A stretch of DNA of 32,127 nucleotides, from contig JAGMAI010000095.1 in the NCBI GenBank assembly GCA_023130895.1, positions 1 to 32,127 on the forward strand. The letters are read 5' to 3'. Shown here piece after piece: positions 23,471-31,023 of the stretch (positions are counted from its first letter, which is position 1; every line of letters begins with the position of its first letter). The position numbers and the translations under genes are program-made. Source of the stretch: Thermoplasmata archaeon (GTDB taxonomy: Archaea > Thermoplasmatota > Thermoplasmata > RBG-16-68-12 > JAGMCJ01). A model generated the notes under the pieces. That model had not been told where the DNA came from. It saw only the letters and a program-made list of their open reading frames with translations, and did no database searches.

Positions 23471-23761
23471 ATGCTCTTCATAATGACTGCGATCATGATA
23501 TCTGGCGCCTATCTTGAGTTGAGGGTTGAGGGAGCGAAGAATCCGCCTCGGTCAGTCGTTTCCGCAACACGTCCCTACGGCTGGAGAGTTCGAGGGGACA
23601 AGCTCGTCTATCCACTATCTGAAGAGGAATTCAACGTCGATGATTCAGGCCGCGTCATGAAAACGCTCGAAGCCTTGAATCGAGCTAGCTATGTTTTGAA
23701 GATCCTGAGGATGCCCTACAAGATCAGTTTTCAAGCGAGATCCAAGACATCCCAAGTGTAG
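23471..23761 (+). CDS. Small protein resembling a serine-recombinase linker/HTH segment
   Basis: This 96-residue ORF has a hydrophobic N-terminus and a middle segment RPYGWRVRGDKLVYPLSEEE followed by a helix VMKTLEALNRASYVLKIL. The order PYG(W/Y)R, a Lys-Leu-Val strand, Glu-rich turn and Leu-Asn helix recalls the region after the catalytic domain in large serine recombinases. No catalytic Ser domain is present, so it would be a remnant or a stand-alone DNA-binding piece. A TATA-like element (GATAATTT) sits about 28 nt upstream of the ATG. The end abuts the pheS stop. Confidence 0.4.
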   Translation: MLFIMTAIMISGAYLELRVEGAKNPPRSVVSATRPYGWRVRGDKLVYPLSEEEFNVDDSGRVMKTLEALNRASYVLKILRMPYKISFQARSKTSQV

Positions 23762-25288
23762 TCAGAATATGGGTTTTGCCTTCTTCAGCCACTCGATGTC
23801 GCTCACGTAGATCGTGCGCATGTCGGTTGTGTCTGTCAGGGCCATGACCAGCCTTTCGAGTCCGAGTCCCCATGCGAGGACGGGATGCTTCACACCGAAC
23901 GGATGGGTGACTTCTGGCCTGAATATCCCGGCACCGCCGAGTTCGACCCACTCCCCGTCCAAGTACATCTCCACTTCCAGGCTAGGCTCTGTGTATGGGA
24001 AGTAGCCCGGTCTGATGTTGATCTTGTCGTATCCCATCTTCCTGTAGAACTCCTTCAGCACGCCGATGAGCATCGCGAGATTGGCCCCCTTCTCCATGAC
24101 GATTCCCTCGACCTGGATAAACTCGGGAAGATGCTTCGAGTCCATCGCCTCTCGCCTGAAGACCCTGCCCACAGAGAAAACCTTGATCGGCGGGTCCGGG
24201 TGCTCCGAGAGGTATCTGAGCGTGTTCACTGTTGTGTGGGTCCTCAATATCGCCTTCCTGGCCTCGTCGACGTCCCATTCGTACTTCCAGCCTTCCGAGG
24301 CAGTGTCCCCGCCCGATTCGTGCATATCCTTGATCCTCTGGACCAGCTCCTCAGGCGGAAGGGGCAGCGTCCTCGGCTCCGATAGGTAGAACGTGTCCTG
24401 CATGTCCCGGGCCGGGTGGTCCTGGGGCTGGAAGAGCGCATCGAAGGTCCAGAAGGAGAGATCAACGAAATCGCCCTCGATCTCCTCGAAACCCATCTCC
24501 GCAAAGATTCGCTTGACCTTTCTGATATGCTCCACAAGGGGATGGCTCCTCCCGCCAGAGACTGGCGGAGCAAAGGCGTCTATGTCGTACTTCCTGAAGC
24601 TGACCTCCCTCCACTTCCCCGTCTGCAACAGTTCAGGCGTCAGCTGCGCGACCTCCTCTCCTATCTTGATGCCCTTCTGTATGCACTTCTTTCCCACGTC
24701 AGTGAGCGTGATCTCGCGGAGGACTCTCTCCCTCTCCTTGACCACATCCTGCCTTCTCAGCAGCATTCCGATCGTTGCGGCGTCCACATCGCTCTCAGAC
24801 AGCTCTCCCTCTGAGAGGCGTTGAATGAGCTCCTCGTCCTTGCCCTTCTCGGTGACGGCCTTCTTTCCATGCTCGGTGATGATCAGAACGGTGCTACCGT
24901 CTTCCTTCTCTATCGTGGCCCACACCTTTCTCTTCATCCATCCGATGGCGATCTGAACCTCCTTCGGCGAGAGACGCGCCCTCTTCTGGAGCGTTCCGAG
25001 ATCGATCCTTCCCCTGGCTTTCCTCAGCGCCTTCAGCGCTCTCCTCTCGGGAAGGTTCTTCGTCGCCCACTGCTTCTTGGCCAGAGAGTAGTAGCTGATG
25101 ACCTTCTCCTTTATCGTGACGAGCCCCTTGGACTGGAGCCAGGAGGAGGCGTTCATGACCTCGACGAGCTCCGCGAAACCTCCGCGCTTCAGAAGCTCAT
25201 CTGGAGCGGCCGAGCTGGCATCTCCGAATGCGAGAAGGACCTTCTTCTCGAGGAGGCTCAGTTCGTCCATCAGGTCATCGACATCCAT
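23762..25288 (-). CDS. pheS: Phenylalanyl-tRNA synthetase alpha subunit
   Basis: This 508-residue class II synthetase subunit is of the archaeal/eukaryotic type, with a long N-terminal region of winged-helix DNA/RNA-binding-fold repeats (about residues 1-250) and a C-terminal catalytic core: FQPQDHPARDMQDTFYL (motif 1 region), RTHTTVNTLRYL, KVFSVGRVFRREAMDSKHLP (motif 2) and GLGLERLVMALT (motif 3). It pairs with a beta subunit encoded elsewhere. GTGs at 25291 and 25297 are alternatives; a TATA element (GAATAAATCG, about 25311-25320 minus) sits 25 nt upstream of 25291. Confidence 0.95.
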   Translation of the reverse strand: MDVDDLMDELSLLEKKVLLAFGDASSAAPDELLKRGGFAELVEVMNASSWLQSKGLVTIKEKVISYYSLAKKQWATKNLPERRALKALRKARGRIDLGTLQKRARLSPKEVQIAIGWMKRKVWATIEKEDGSTVLIITEHGKKAVTEKGKDEELIQRLSEGELSESDVDAATIGMLLRRQDVVKERERVLREITLTDVGKKCIQKGIKIGEEVAQLTPELLQTGKWREVSFRKYDIDAFAPPVSGGRSHPLVEHIRKVKRIFAEMGFEEIEGDFVDLSFWTFDALFQPQDHPARDMQDTFYLSEPRTLPLPPEELVQRIKDMHESGGDTASEGWKYEWDVDEARKAILRTHTTVNTLRYLSEHPDPPIKVFSVGRVFRREAMDSKHLPEFIQVEGIVMEKGANLAMLIGVLKEFYRKMGYDKINIRPGYFPYTEPSLEVEMYLDGEWVELGGAGIFRPEVTHPFGVKHPVLAWGLGLERLVMALTDTTDMRTIYVSDIEWLKKAKPIF

Positions 25289-25323
25289 CACAATCACGAA
25301 TGGTCACGTGCGATTTATTCTTT

Positions 25324-26442
25324 TCAGTCCCGCAATATGAAGTCCTCGATTCTGTCCTTGGCTTCTTCACGCTTCTGCTGGTGCTCCTTCAGGAACCCGT
25401 TGATCTTCTCGATGAGGATCTGCTTGCATTCCCCGCAGAGGATCTCACCGCCCTTGCACTTGAGATAGATGTCTCTCAGCTCATCGTCCTCGGGCATGAA
25501 GAAGTACATGTAGTAGTGATAGACCGTGCAGATGTCTGGATTGGCTCCAAGTTTCTTCTGCTCCTCCACGGAGACCCGCCCGCCCGTGAAGGCGTTGACG
25601 ATCTTCTTCCTCACGTCATCGGGTTGGTCCGTCGTGAACACGCTCGTGTGGGGGAGCGAGGCGGACATCTTGTCTCCACCCGCCAGGCTTGGGAGGAGCT
25701 TGTTGTGCAGGAGCGCTGGCTTGTAGTACCCGAGCAAGGGGGCGACGTCTCTGGCGATTCTGAAATGAGGGTCCTGGTCAATCCCGCAGGGAATCAGACA
25801 AGCGATGTTCCTGCCCTCGAGCACCGACTCGAGAAAACAGGGAACCGCCTGCATGCTCGTGTAGAAGATGCTTCCGATGTTGTGGCTGCTGTCGAAACCG
25901 AAGACCGCGCGGACCTTGGAGAAATTGATCCTCCTGGCGACGTCAATCGCTATCGGGTAGAGCGTGTGAATCAGCTCAGTGTCCAGGAATATCTTCGTCA
26001 GCTTGGGGTCGAATCCCAAGGCAATGACATCCAGCATGTTCTCGTAAGCGTACTTCTTGGTGTCCTCTCTCGTGAGGCCATCGTCGAACATGAACTTCTC
26101 ATCGTCCGTCAGCTGGAAGTAGAACTTGACCTTGAAGTTGTCCTGAAGCCATTTTGTGAGGATCCAAGGCAATATGTGCCCTAGGTGGGTGTCTCCTGAG
26201 GGACCGCGGCCTGTGTAGAGGAAGAAGCCATTCCCCTTCTCGTAGTCATCCAGGATCCTGTTGAAGTCGCGGTGTGAGTAGATGATCCCTCTCCTTATCA
26301 GGTGGTGCAGAGGGGAGGCGTGCTTTTCAAGTCTGTCCAGTATCTCCTGGGACACTAACTGAGTTCCGAACCTTTCCACTAGCTTATCGTAGTCGATCTC
26401 GCCCTTGACCTCCCATGGTGTTACAATGAAATCTTCAGCCAT
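25324..26442 (-). CDS. trpS: Tryptophanyl-tRNA synthetase
   Basis: This 372-residue class Ic synthetase is of the archaeal/eukaryotic type. The HIGH-like motif is in GRGPSGDTHLGHILPW and the KMSKS-like motif is DKMSASLPHT. The Trp-site signature GIDQDPHFRIARD is present, and CKGGEILCGECK near the C-terminus may bind zinc. ATG 26442 is chosen; the frame upstream has no protein character. It lies in tandem with pheS, 35 nt apart, but pheS appears to have its own promoter. Confidence 0.95.
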   Translation of the reverse strand: MAEDFIVTPWEVKGEIDYDKLVERFGTQLVSQEILDRLEKHASPLHHLIRRGIIYSHRDFNRILDDYEKGNGFFLYTGRGPSGDTHLGHILPWILTKWLQDNFKVKFYFQLTDDEKFMFDDGLTREDTKKYAYENMLDVIALGFDPKLTKIFLDTELIHTLYPIAIDVARRINFSKVRAVFGFDSSHNIGSIFYTSMQAVPCFLESVLEGRNIACLIPCGIDQDPHFRIARDVAPLLGYYKPALLHNKLLPSLAGGDKMSASLPHTSVFTTDQPDDVRKKIVNAFTGGRVSVEEQKKLGANPDICTVYHYYMYFFMPEDDELRDIYLKCKGGEILCGECKQILIEKINGFLKEHQQKREEAKDRIEDFILRD

Positions 26443-26553
26443 CTGAGTCGTCTCTGAATGAAGCAATATCCTAATAACGTTTCTCTCTCACTTTCTCCCA
26501 CGGTTCTCCAACGCATTGTGCTGACCGGGAACCACCATCGCCACGTGAAAAGG

Positions 26554-26561
26554 ATTAATAT
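26554..26561 (+). promoter_or_regulatory. TATA box of the E1-like gene
   Basis: ATTAATAT, preceded by purine-rich GAAAAGG, is centred 25 nt before ATG 26583, indicating a leaderless transcript for the first gene of the ubiquitin-like cluster. Confidence 0.55.
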
Positions 26562-26582
26562 CTCCGGATCCTTCCTGGCAGT

Positions 26583-27374
26583 ATGGGGGAGTCCATTGAT
26601 ACTGATTTTCTCGAGCGGGACAGACACGAGAGAATGAGAAGGATTCCGTGGATAGACCTGGACGCGGTCAGAACCGCTCGAGTTCTCGTCGTCGGAGCAG
26701 GCGCTCTCGGCAACGAAGTCGTGAAGGACATGGTTCTGGCGGGCTTCGCGGGAATCAGTCTCGTCGATATGGACCACGTCGCCAGGTCCAATCTGACCCG
26801 ATGCGTGTTCTTCCGGGAGCAGGATTCCGAAAGGAGGCGGCTCAAAGCCGAAGTTGTTGCAGAAAGAGCTATGGAACTCGACCCAGCGGTCAAGATCACA
26901 CCCTACACCGACAGAATCCAGGATATGCCTGAGGATTTCATCCCCTCCCATTCAATGATCCTCGGCTGCCTGGACAACGTGGCCACAAGACTCCATCTGA
27001 ACGCTCACTGCTACAATGAGGGCATACCATACATCGATGGGGCAATGGACGGGCTGATCGGAAAGGTGCAAGTCGTCCTTCCACCGGAAACGGCCTGTCT
27101 CCAGTGCGGAATGAACAAGACACACTCGAAGATCATGGAACTCAGGTTCAGCTGCACCGGCGAAGATGTCACGTTCTACGAGCCCAAGGTCGCCGCAGAG
27201 ATCACGACAACGAGCATAGTCTCGGCGGTCCAGGTGAGAGAGGCCCTCAAGATTGTGTCCGGAAGAGCGGAGGCTGTCCTGTCCAATGTATTCTACTACG
27301 ACGGTCTGAGAAACGTCTCAGAGACCCTCGAGGTCTCGAAGAACCCTGATTGCCCACATCATGGGGGGCAGTAG
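26583..27374 (+). CDS. Ubiquitin-activating E1-like enzyme (Uba3/ThiF superfamily)
   Basis: This 263-residue adenylation enzyme would activate the modifier encoded next to it. It shows the Rossmann loop GAGALG (38-43), Asp62/Asp64, Asn70, Arg73, Lys88 and Asp131 of the E1 active site. CLQC (172-175) together with CPHH at 257-260 could form the structural zinc site. Cys191 in RFSCTGED lies where Uba3 has its catalytic cysteine (a Cys-Thr after the CxxC block), whereas MoeB-type proteins lack it. The segment GIPYIDGAMDGLIGKVQVVL also matches Uba3. The order E1-modifier-E2-JAMM that follows makes a protein-conjugation role more likely than sulfur transfer. Confidence 0.88.
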   Translation: MGESIDTDFLERDRHERMRRIPWIDLDAVRTARVLVVGAGALGNEVVKDMVLAGFAGISLVDMDHVARSNLTRCVFFREQDSERRRLKAEVVAERAMELDPAVKITPYTDRIQDMPEDFIPSHSMILGCLDNVATRLHLNAHCYNEGIPYIDGAMDGLIGKVQVVLPPETACLQCGMNKTHSKIMELRFSCTGEDVTFYEPKVAAEITTTSIVSAVQVREALKIVSGRAEAVLSNVFYYDGLRNVSETLEVSKNPDCPHHGGQ

Positions 27375-27390
27375 TTTTGTTCCTCCGAAA

Positions 27391-27400
27391 ACCTTTAAGA
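27391..27400 (+). promoter_or_regulatory. TATA box before the modifier gene
   Basis: ACCTTTAAGA preceded by CGAAA (BRE-like) lies 35-45 nt before the modifier start, so the modifier, E2 and JAMM genes can probably be expressed apart from E1. Confidence 0.5.
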
Positions 27401-27434
27401 ACGCCTCAGGCAATAACTGTACGGGGGAGTGATT

Positions 27435-27674
27435 GTGACAACGAGAATCAGCGTCAAGAACGCGGAAACAGGGTCCTCGGTCGAGATGGAGCTGGAGGCC
27501 GAGAATACCGTCGAAGAGATAATCGAGAGCGCGGCCAGCTACTGGGAGGTCTCTCCTGGGGCCTATGTCCTCCGTCGTGGCAAGGCGGTTCTGCGCGGAC
27601 AGTCGACGATTGTGGAAGCGAAGATCCGTGAGGGCGACGTGGTCGAGCTGATACCTGACCCTGAGGGCGGCTAG
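27435..27674 (+). CDS. Ubiquitin-like beta-grasp modifier ending in Gly-Gly
   Basis: This 79-residue protein has the beta-grasp layout: two strands (TRISVKNAETG, SSVEMELEA), a helix (TVEEIIESAASYW), then YVLRRGKAVLRG, TIVEAKIREGDVVELIP, and ends exactly at Gly-Gly before the stop. Such a terminus is ready for adenylation with no processing protease needed. GGGGGAG (27423-27429) lies 5 nt before GTG 27435; GTG 27429 is in frame but overlaps it. It may act as a protein modifier, a sulfur carrier or both; the E2 beside it favours conjugation. Confidence 0.87.
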   Translation: MTTRISVKNAETGSSVEMELEAENTVEEIIESAASYWEVSPGAYVLRRGKAVLRGQSTIVEAKIREGDVVELIPDPEGG

Positions 27675-27683
27675 GTGCGGTTC

Positions 27684-28193
27684 ATGGGGCTGCCGAAGGA
27701 CATTCTGAGGTCCCGCGTGAGAAACGAGGTCCTGATGTGTCAAAGGAATCTCAGGCACGCCATTTCGGTCTCTGATAGGACTCTTCAGTCCTTCCCCATG
27801 GAGGTGAACCTGACGCTCGTGAAGACCCCCGGACCCATCTGGAAGGATGACACGATAAAGCATCGATTCACACACAAGCTGTCGATTCTGATAACTGAGG
27901 AGTATCCGTACGAGAAGCCCATCGTCAAGTGGAGGTCAGACGTGTTCCATCCCAACATCATGCTTCCTGGTGATGGTGGATACGTATGCACCAGGCTCTT
28001 GGACGACTGGAGTTTCAACTCGACCCTGCTCACGTTCGTCAAGGGAATCGAAACGCTGCTGACCAGTCCCAACCCCGCGAACCCCTTCGGTAGCGACTCG
28101 TGCACGCGGGCCGCTCAGTACTTCAACACTCACGAGTACAGCCCGCCAAATGTGATTGAGGATTCCAGGAATAAGCCGAAGATTCTGGGATGA
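27684..28193 (+). CDS. E2 ubiquitin-conjugating-like enzyme
   Basis: This 169-residue protein has the UBC fold in order: an N-terminal helix, strands, the HPN motif (89-91, in FHPNIM), catalytic Cys102 in GYVCTRLL, the Asp-Trp-Ser that follows in eukaryotic E2s (DDWS) and a helix with LLTSPNPANPF matching the E2 Leu-Leu..Pro-Asn-Pro..Pro pattern. All key E2 residues are therefore present. ATG 27684 lies 10 nt after the modifier stop with AGGTG upstream; GTG 27675 is an alternative. E2s are rare in archaea, and it sits between the modifier and a JAMM isopeptidase. Confidence 0.9.
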   Translation: MGLPKDILRSRVRNEVLMCQRNLRHAISVSDRTLQSFPMEVNLTLVKTPGPIWKDDTIKHRFTHKLSILITEEYPYEKPIVKWRSDVFHPNIMLPGDGGYVCTRLLDDWSFNSTLLTFVKGIETLLTSPNPANPFGSDSCTRAAQYFNTHEYSPPNVIEDSRNKPKILG

Positions 28194-28196
28194 CCC

Positions 28197-28832
28197 ATGA
28201 AGCGCCCGCGCGTTGTGAGCGAAAGGAAGAGAGCCATTCTTGAGCGGTCGCCACCGCCGTCGAATCGGTCCAGGCCCCATTTCTGGCTCAAGGATGAGAG
28301 TAGACGCGAAATCGAGGAAGCACTCGCGGGAACAGGGCCACTTCCTTTGTACATCTCAAAGACCGCCGAGGCAGAGATGAGGAATCACAGCGTCTCTTCC
28401 GGGAATCAGAACCTCGAAGCGATGGGTCTCCTTCTGGGTGACGTCTTCGCTCACTCAAAGAAATCCTACACCGTGGTCAAGAACGTCGTTACGACGGACC
28501 TCCAGGCATCAGGCGTCTCTGTGAGTTTCCACAGGAACGGGTTCGAAACGCTCTTCGATCGCCTCGACGAGGCGGATTTCGATTATGTCATTGTGGGCTG
28601 GTACCACTCCCACCCCGGATACACTTGCTTCATGTCGCCCAAGGATATTGAGACGCAGCGGCGGATGTTCAGGGAGGACTTTCACTTCGCGGTTGTCCTG
28701 GACCCGTTGAAGTTGCAGATCGAGGCTTTCACACTCTACGGGGAGGGTTGCATATCCGTACCCTTCGCGGTCTACTGGGAGGAACACGAAGATCCGTACG
28801 GAAGGAAGAAGCTCTCGCTCAAACCCAGATAG
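28197..28832 (+). CDS. JAMM/MPN-family isopeptidase
   Basis: This 211-residue metalloprotease should remove the modifier from targets. The complete JAMM motif is present: Glu74 in EAMGLLLG and HSHPGYTCFMSPKD with His137, His139, Ser147 and Asp150 at exactly the family spacing. A 45-residue basic N-terminal extension precedes the domain. ATG 28197 is 3 nt after the E2 stop. The gene ends by overlapping the convergent hxlB by 14 bp. It resembles the Rpn11/JAB lineage; no proteasome subunit is visible in the window. Confidence 0.92.
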   Translation: MKRPRVVSERKRAILERSPPPSNRSRPHFWLKDESRREIEEALAGTGPLPLYISKTAEAEMRNHSVSSGNQNLEAMGLLLGDVFAHSKKSYTVVKNVVTTDLQASGVSVSFHRNGFETLFDRLDEADFDYVIVGWYHSHPGYTCFMSPKDIETQRRMFREDFHFAVVLDPLKLQIEAFTLYGEGCISVPFAVYWEEHEDPYGRKKLSLKPR

Positions 28833-29370
28833 CGTGTCTGCCTCTCATCTTGGACTCCGTTTCCTTCCTCCTCTCCATTATGTGCGCGATGATCCCGTCC
28901 AAGAAAACGAGCGCAGAATCCTCGAACAGAGTGCCGAGCGGGGCGAGAGCCGCGGTCTCATCATCTGGCTCGGGATCCAGAACGACCACTAGGTTGGCCG
29001 CGTGTGCGAGTTTGGAGGTCCTCCTACTGGTCATCACTATTACCTTTGCCCCGACTCGTCTGATGATGTTCGCTGTCTGAATTGCCGACATGGTCTCGCC
29101 CGTGTTCGAGATGATCAGCGCAACATCGGTGTCGTCCACGATCGGGGTCGTTGTCTCACCGATGAAGAAGACTTTGAAGCCGAGCTGAACCAGGCGTATG
29201 GCGAAGGCCTTCCCTATCAGACCGGACCTGCCAGCACCATACATAAACACCTTGTCTGAGGACAGTAGCAGTCTGATGATTTCCTCGATAGTCTCTTTGT
29301 CCCCGTTCGCGAGGATTTCGGTTATCTTCTTCGCGATGTATTGCGATGATGCAGTTGCCCTGCTAGTCAC
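28819..29370 (-). CDS. hxlB: 6-phospho-3-hexuloisomerase-like SIS-domain protein
   Basis: This 183-residue protein is a single SIS domain that interconverts hexulose-6-phosphate and fructose-6-phosphate in the archaeal (reverse) ribulose monophosphate pathway. Family features are YGAGRSGLIGKAFAIRLVQL, GETTTPIVDDTDVALIISNTG and the Glu-Thr that follows. Its GTG start overlaps the stop of the gene upstream (GTGA), so the two are coupled. The usual partner hexulose-phosphate synthase is not encoded here. Confidence 0.88.
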   Translation of the reverse strand: MTSRATASSQYIAKKITEILANGDKETIEEIIRLLLSSDKVFMYGAGRSGLIGKAFAIRLVQLGFKVFFIGETTTPIVDDTDVALIISNTGETMSAIQTANIIRRVGAKVIVMTSRRTSKLAHAANLVVVLDPEPDDETAALAPLGTLFEDSALVFLDGIIAHIMERRKETESKMRGRHAIWV

Positions 29371-30389
29371 TTCTTCCCCTCCTTGGCGGTCTTCGCGACC
29401 CTTCTGGCCAAGACCCTCTCTAATATGACCTTCATGTACATCGCGTCATGTTCCAGGAGTGGCGAACCGGAGATAAGTGTGATGTCGTAGTTATTGTCCA
29501 GTATGCATTCGGCGAGAGGTTCGAACCTCAGATCACCCTTCTTGATCGGAGTGTATCTCAGCTCGTTCCCGTCTGCGTGCTCCACGCCGGAGAAATGCGT
29601 GTGGAAGTGCCCCCTCACGTGCTTCTTGAACTTGTCGAAGAGCTTCTGGAAATCTTCGCTGGTCCTCAGCGAGCCGCCTTCCCGCGAGTGTATGTGTGAG
29701 AAGTTGAGCACGGGAATGACACCTTTGTACTTCTCGCAGAGGGAGATGATCTCCTTCAGACTCCCAAAGACCTCTTGTCTTCCGCTGGACTCCAAGCCGA
29801 GTTTCGCCTTGATCCTCCTTGACCTGAACCACTTGAGAATCGAGTCGAGGTTCTTTCTGACCCTTATGCCCGCTTGCCTGTTCGTCAGGTCACCGTAGAG
29901 GCCGAGATGGGTCACCACGACCTTCGCTCCCATCTCATTGGCAAGGAGCCCGCCCCATTTGACGCTGTCCATGCTCCTCTCGCCCATGTCCTCTATTCCG
30001 ATGAGATCCATGTAGTAGGGCGTGTGAAGGCTCAGCTCGATGTCGAGGTCCCTGGACAGTCTTCCCAGCTCCACGAGTTCGTGATAATCCTTCGCTATGC
30101 CCGATGCCAGAATGTGAAGGAGGTCTCCCTTCATGACCTCCGCGTCCAGTTTGGCGATCACTTTCTTCCTGGAGCCTTCCTCTCTGACGATTTCAACAAT
30201 CAGCGCGTTCGGTATGTCCCTGGCGGCGATGCCAACCTCTTCCTCTGTGGCATGTCGTTCAACGAGCCCCACTCTGACCAGCTGAACCTCCATCGCGGTG
30301 AGACCGAGGTTGTGGACGTCCTCGATTCCATCTCGCAGGGTTCTACCTTTGCACGATAGGGGGATGCCCGCTGGGCCAAAACGTATCAT
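29367..30389 (-). CDS. Endonuclease-IV-like TIM-barrel protein with altered metal ligands
   Basis: This 340-residue protein belongs to the xylose-isomerase-like/AP-endonuclease 2 TIM-barrel superfamily. It shows LSLHTPYYMDLIG, VVVTHLGLYGD, LGLESSGRQEVFGSLKEI, PVLNFSHIHSREG and GHFHTHFSGVEH, matching the order of endonuclease IV metal ligands. Two positions look changed: the Asp usually before Phe-x-His-x-His is Asn, and the Glu near the C-terminus (usually Ser-Glu-Ser-Pro) is Gly in LISGSPLLE. ATG 30389 has GGTGGAG upstream. It is coupled to hxlB, so a sugar-phosphate role is as plausible as DNA repair. Confidence 0.75.
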   Translation of the reverse strand: MIRFGPAGIPLSCKGRTLRDGIEDVHNLGLTAMEVQLVRVGLVERHATEEEVGIAARDIPNALIVEIVREEGSRKKVIAKLDAEVMKGDLLHILASGIAKDYHELVELGRLSRDLDIELSLHTPYYMDLIGIEDMGERSMDSVKWGGLLANEMGAKVVVTHLGLYGDLTNRQAGIRVRKNLDSILKWFRSRRIKAKLGLESSGRQEVFGSLKEIISLCEKYKGVIPVLNFSHIHSREGGSLRTSEDFQKLFDKFKKHVRGHFHTHFSGVEHADGNELRYTPIKKGDLRFEPLAECILDNNYDITLISGSPLLEHDAMYMKVILERVLARRVAKTAKEGKK

Positions 30390-30434
30390 TACTCCACCAG
30401 ACTACTAACCCGAAGGTCTTACTACTTGGTACGC

Positions 30435-30450
30435 ATTTATATTTATAGTT
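30435..30450. promoter_or_regulatory. TATA element of a divergent promoter
   Basis: Between the TIM-barrel gene and the ribosomal operon lies ATTTATATTTATA, which reads as TATA on both strands. On the plus strand it predicts transcription from about 30466 through the hairpin region; on the minus strand it is 45-60 nt before ATG 30389. Confidence 0.5.
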
Positions 30451-30465
30451 TTCGATATTGTGCCC

Positions 30466-30606
30466 TCATAAACCCGTTTGTGACTTCCGATGCCACCGAG
30501 AACCTCGGTGCGCCGGACACTTGTGTCCGGGAGCTGTCCTCAACGGGCAGCTCGAAGCGCAAGACAGCGGTTGTCTGGCACGTCGGGTTTCGCCAGTCCA
30601 GATGGA
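30466..30606 (+). ncRNA. Candidate structured RNA (four consecutive hairpins)
   Basis: Between two TATA boxes, about 140 nt lacks a credible protein but folds into consecutive hairpins: CACCGAG-AAC-CTCGGTG (30494-30510), CCGGACA-CTTG-TGTCCGG (30513-30530), GAGCTGTCC-TCAAC-GGGCAGCTC (30531-30553, with one G-T pair), and AGACA-GCGGT-TGTCT (30562-30576), with an alternative CTGGC/GCCAG pairing. It could be a separate small RNA, or a leader of the ribosomal operon that regulates it. I do not recognise the family; it is not a tRNA, 5S rRNA or obvious C/D-box RNA. Ends are estimated from the promoters. Confidence 0.5.
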
Positions 30607-30612
30607 CAAAAG

Positions 30613-30620
30613 GTTTATAT
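30613..30620 (+). promoter_or_regulatory. TATA box of the ribosomal protein operon
   Basis: GTTTATAT preceded by AAAAG is a good TATA box. It predicts transcription from about 30643, about 15 nt before the rpl18e ATG, with AGAGGA (30646-30651) as ribosome binding site. Confidence 0.6.
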
Positions 30621-30657
30621 GAAGACCCTTCTTTAGACCCTCCTCAGAGGATATCCG

Positions 30658-31020
30658 ATGCCTGGCAATAGGAAATCCAATCCCAGACTATTGGAACTCA
30701 TAGAGCAGCTGAAGCGGCACTCTTACGAGAACAAAGCACCCATTTGGAAGGACACAGCCAGCAGGCTGAGCAAGCCTCGGAGGAGCTGGGCCGAAGTGAA
30801 CATCAGCAGGATATCCAGATACGCCAAGAAGGATGAGGTCATCCTCGTTCCCGGTCGGCTTCTTGGTTCCGGCAACATAGACAAGTCTGTGACCGTGGCC
30901 TCCTTTCATTCTTCCGAGACCGCAAGGAGAAAGATCACGGACTCCGGTGGCGTCATTCTGACGATTGAGGAACTAATGAACAAGAACCCAAAGGGAAGCG
31001 GTGTCAGAATAATGAGGTGA
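30658..31020 (+). CDS. rpl18e: Ribosomal protein L18e (eL18)
   Basis: This 120-residue protein of the large subunit has the family sequence NPRLLELIEQLKRHS at the N-terminus, then RPRRSWAEVNISRIS-like context (here KPRRSWAEVNISRISRYAKK), VPGRLLGSG and GVRIMR at the end. It is the first gene of the conserved archaeal order L18e-L13-S9-RpoN, and it is preceded by its own TATA box and by the hairpin-rich candidate RNA. Confidence 0.95.
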   Translation: MPGNRKSNPRLLELIEQLKRHSYENKAPIWKDTASRLSKPRRSWAEVNISRISRYAKKDEVILVPGRLLGSGNIDKSVTVASFHSSETARRKITDSGGVILTIEELMNKNPKGSGVRIMR

Positions 31021-31023
31021 ACC

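Noticed and set aside
25228-26184. Plus-strand ORF of 318 codons
   Set aside because: Antisense shadow of trpS and the start of pheS, caused by GC-rich codon structure.
30426-30671. 81-codon ORF before rpl18e
   Set aside because: It runs through the hairpin region and overlaps the promoter and start of rpl18e in another frame; a structured RNA explains the sequence better.
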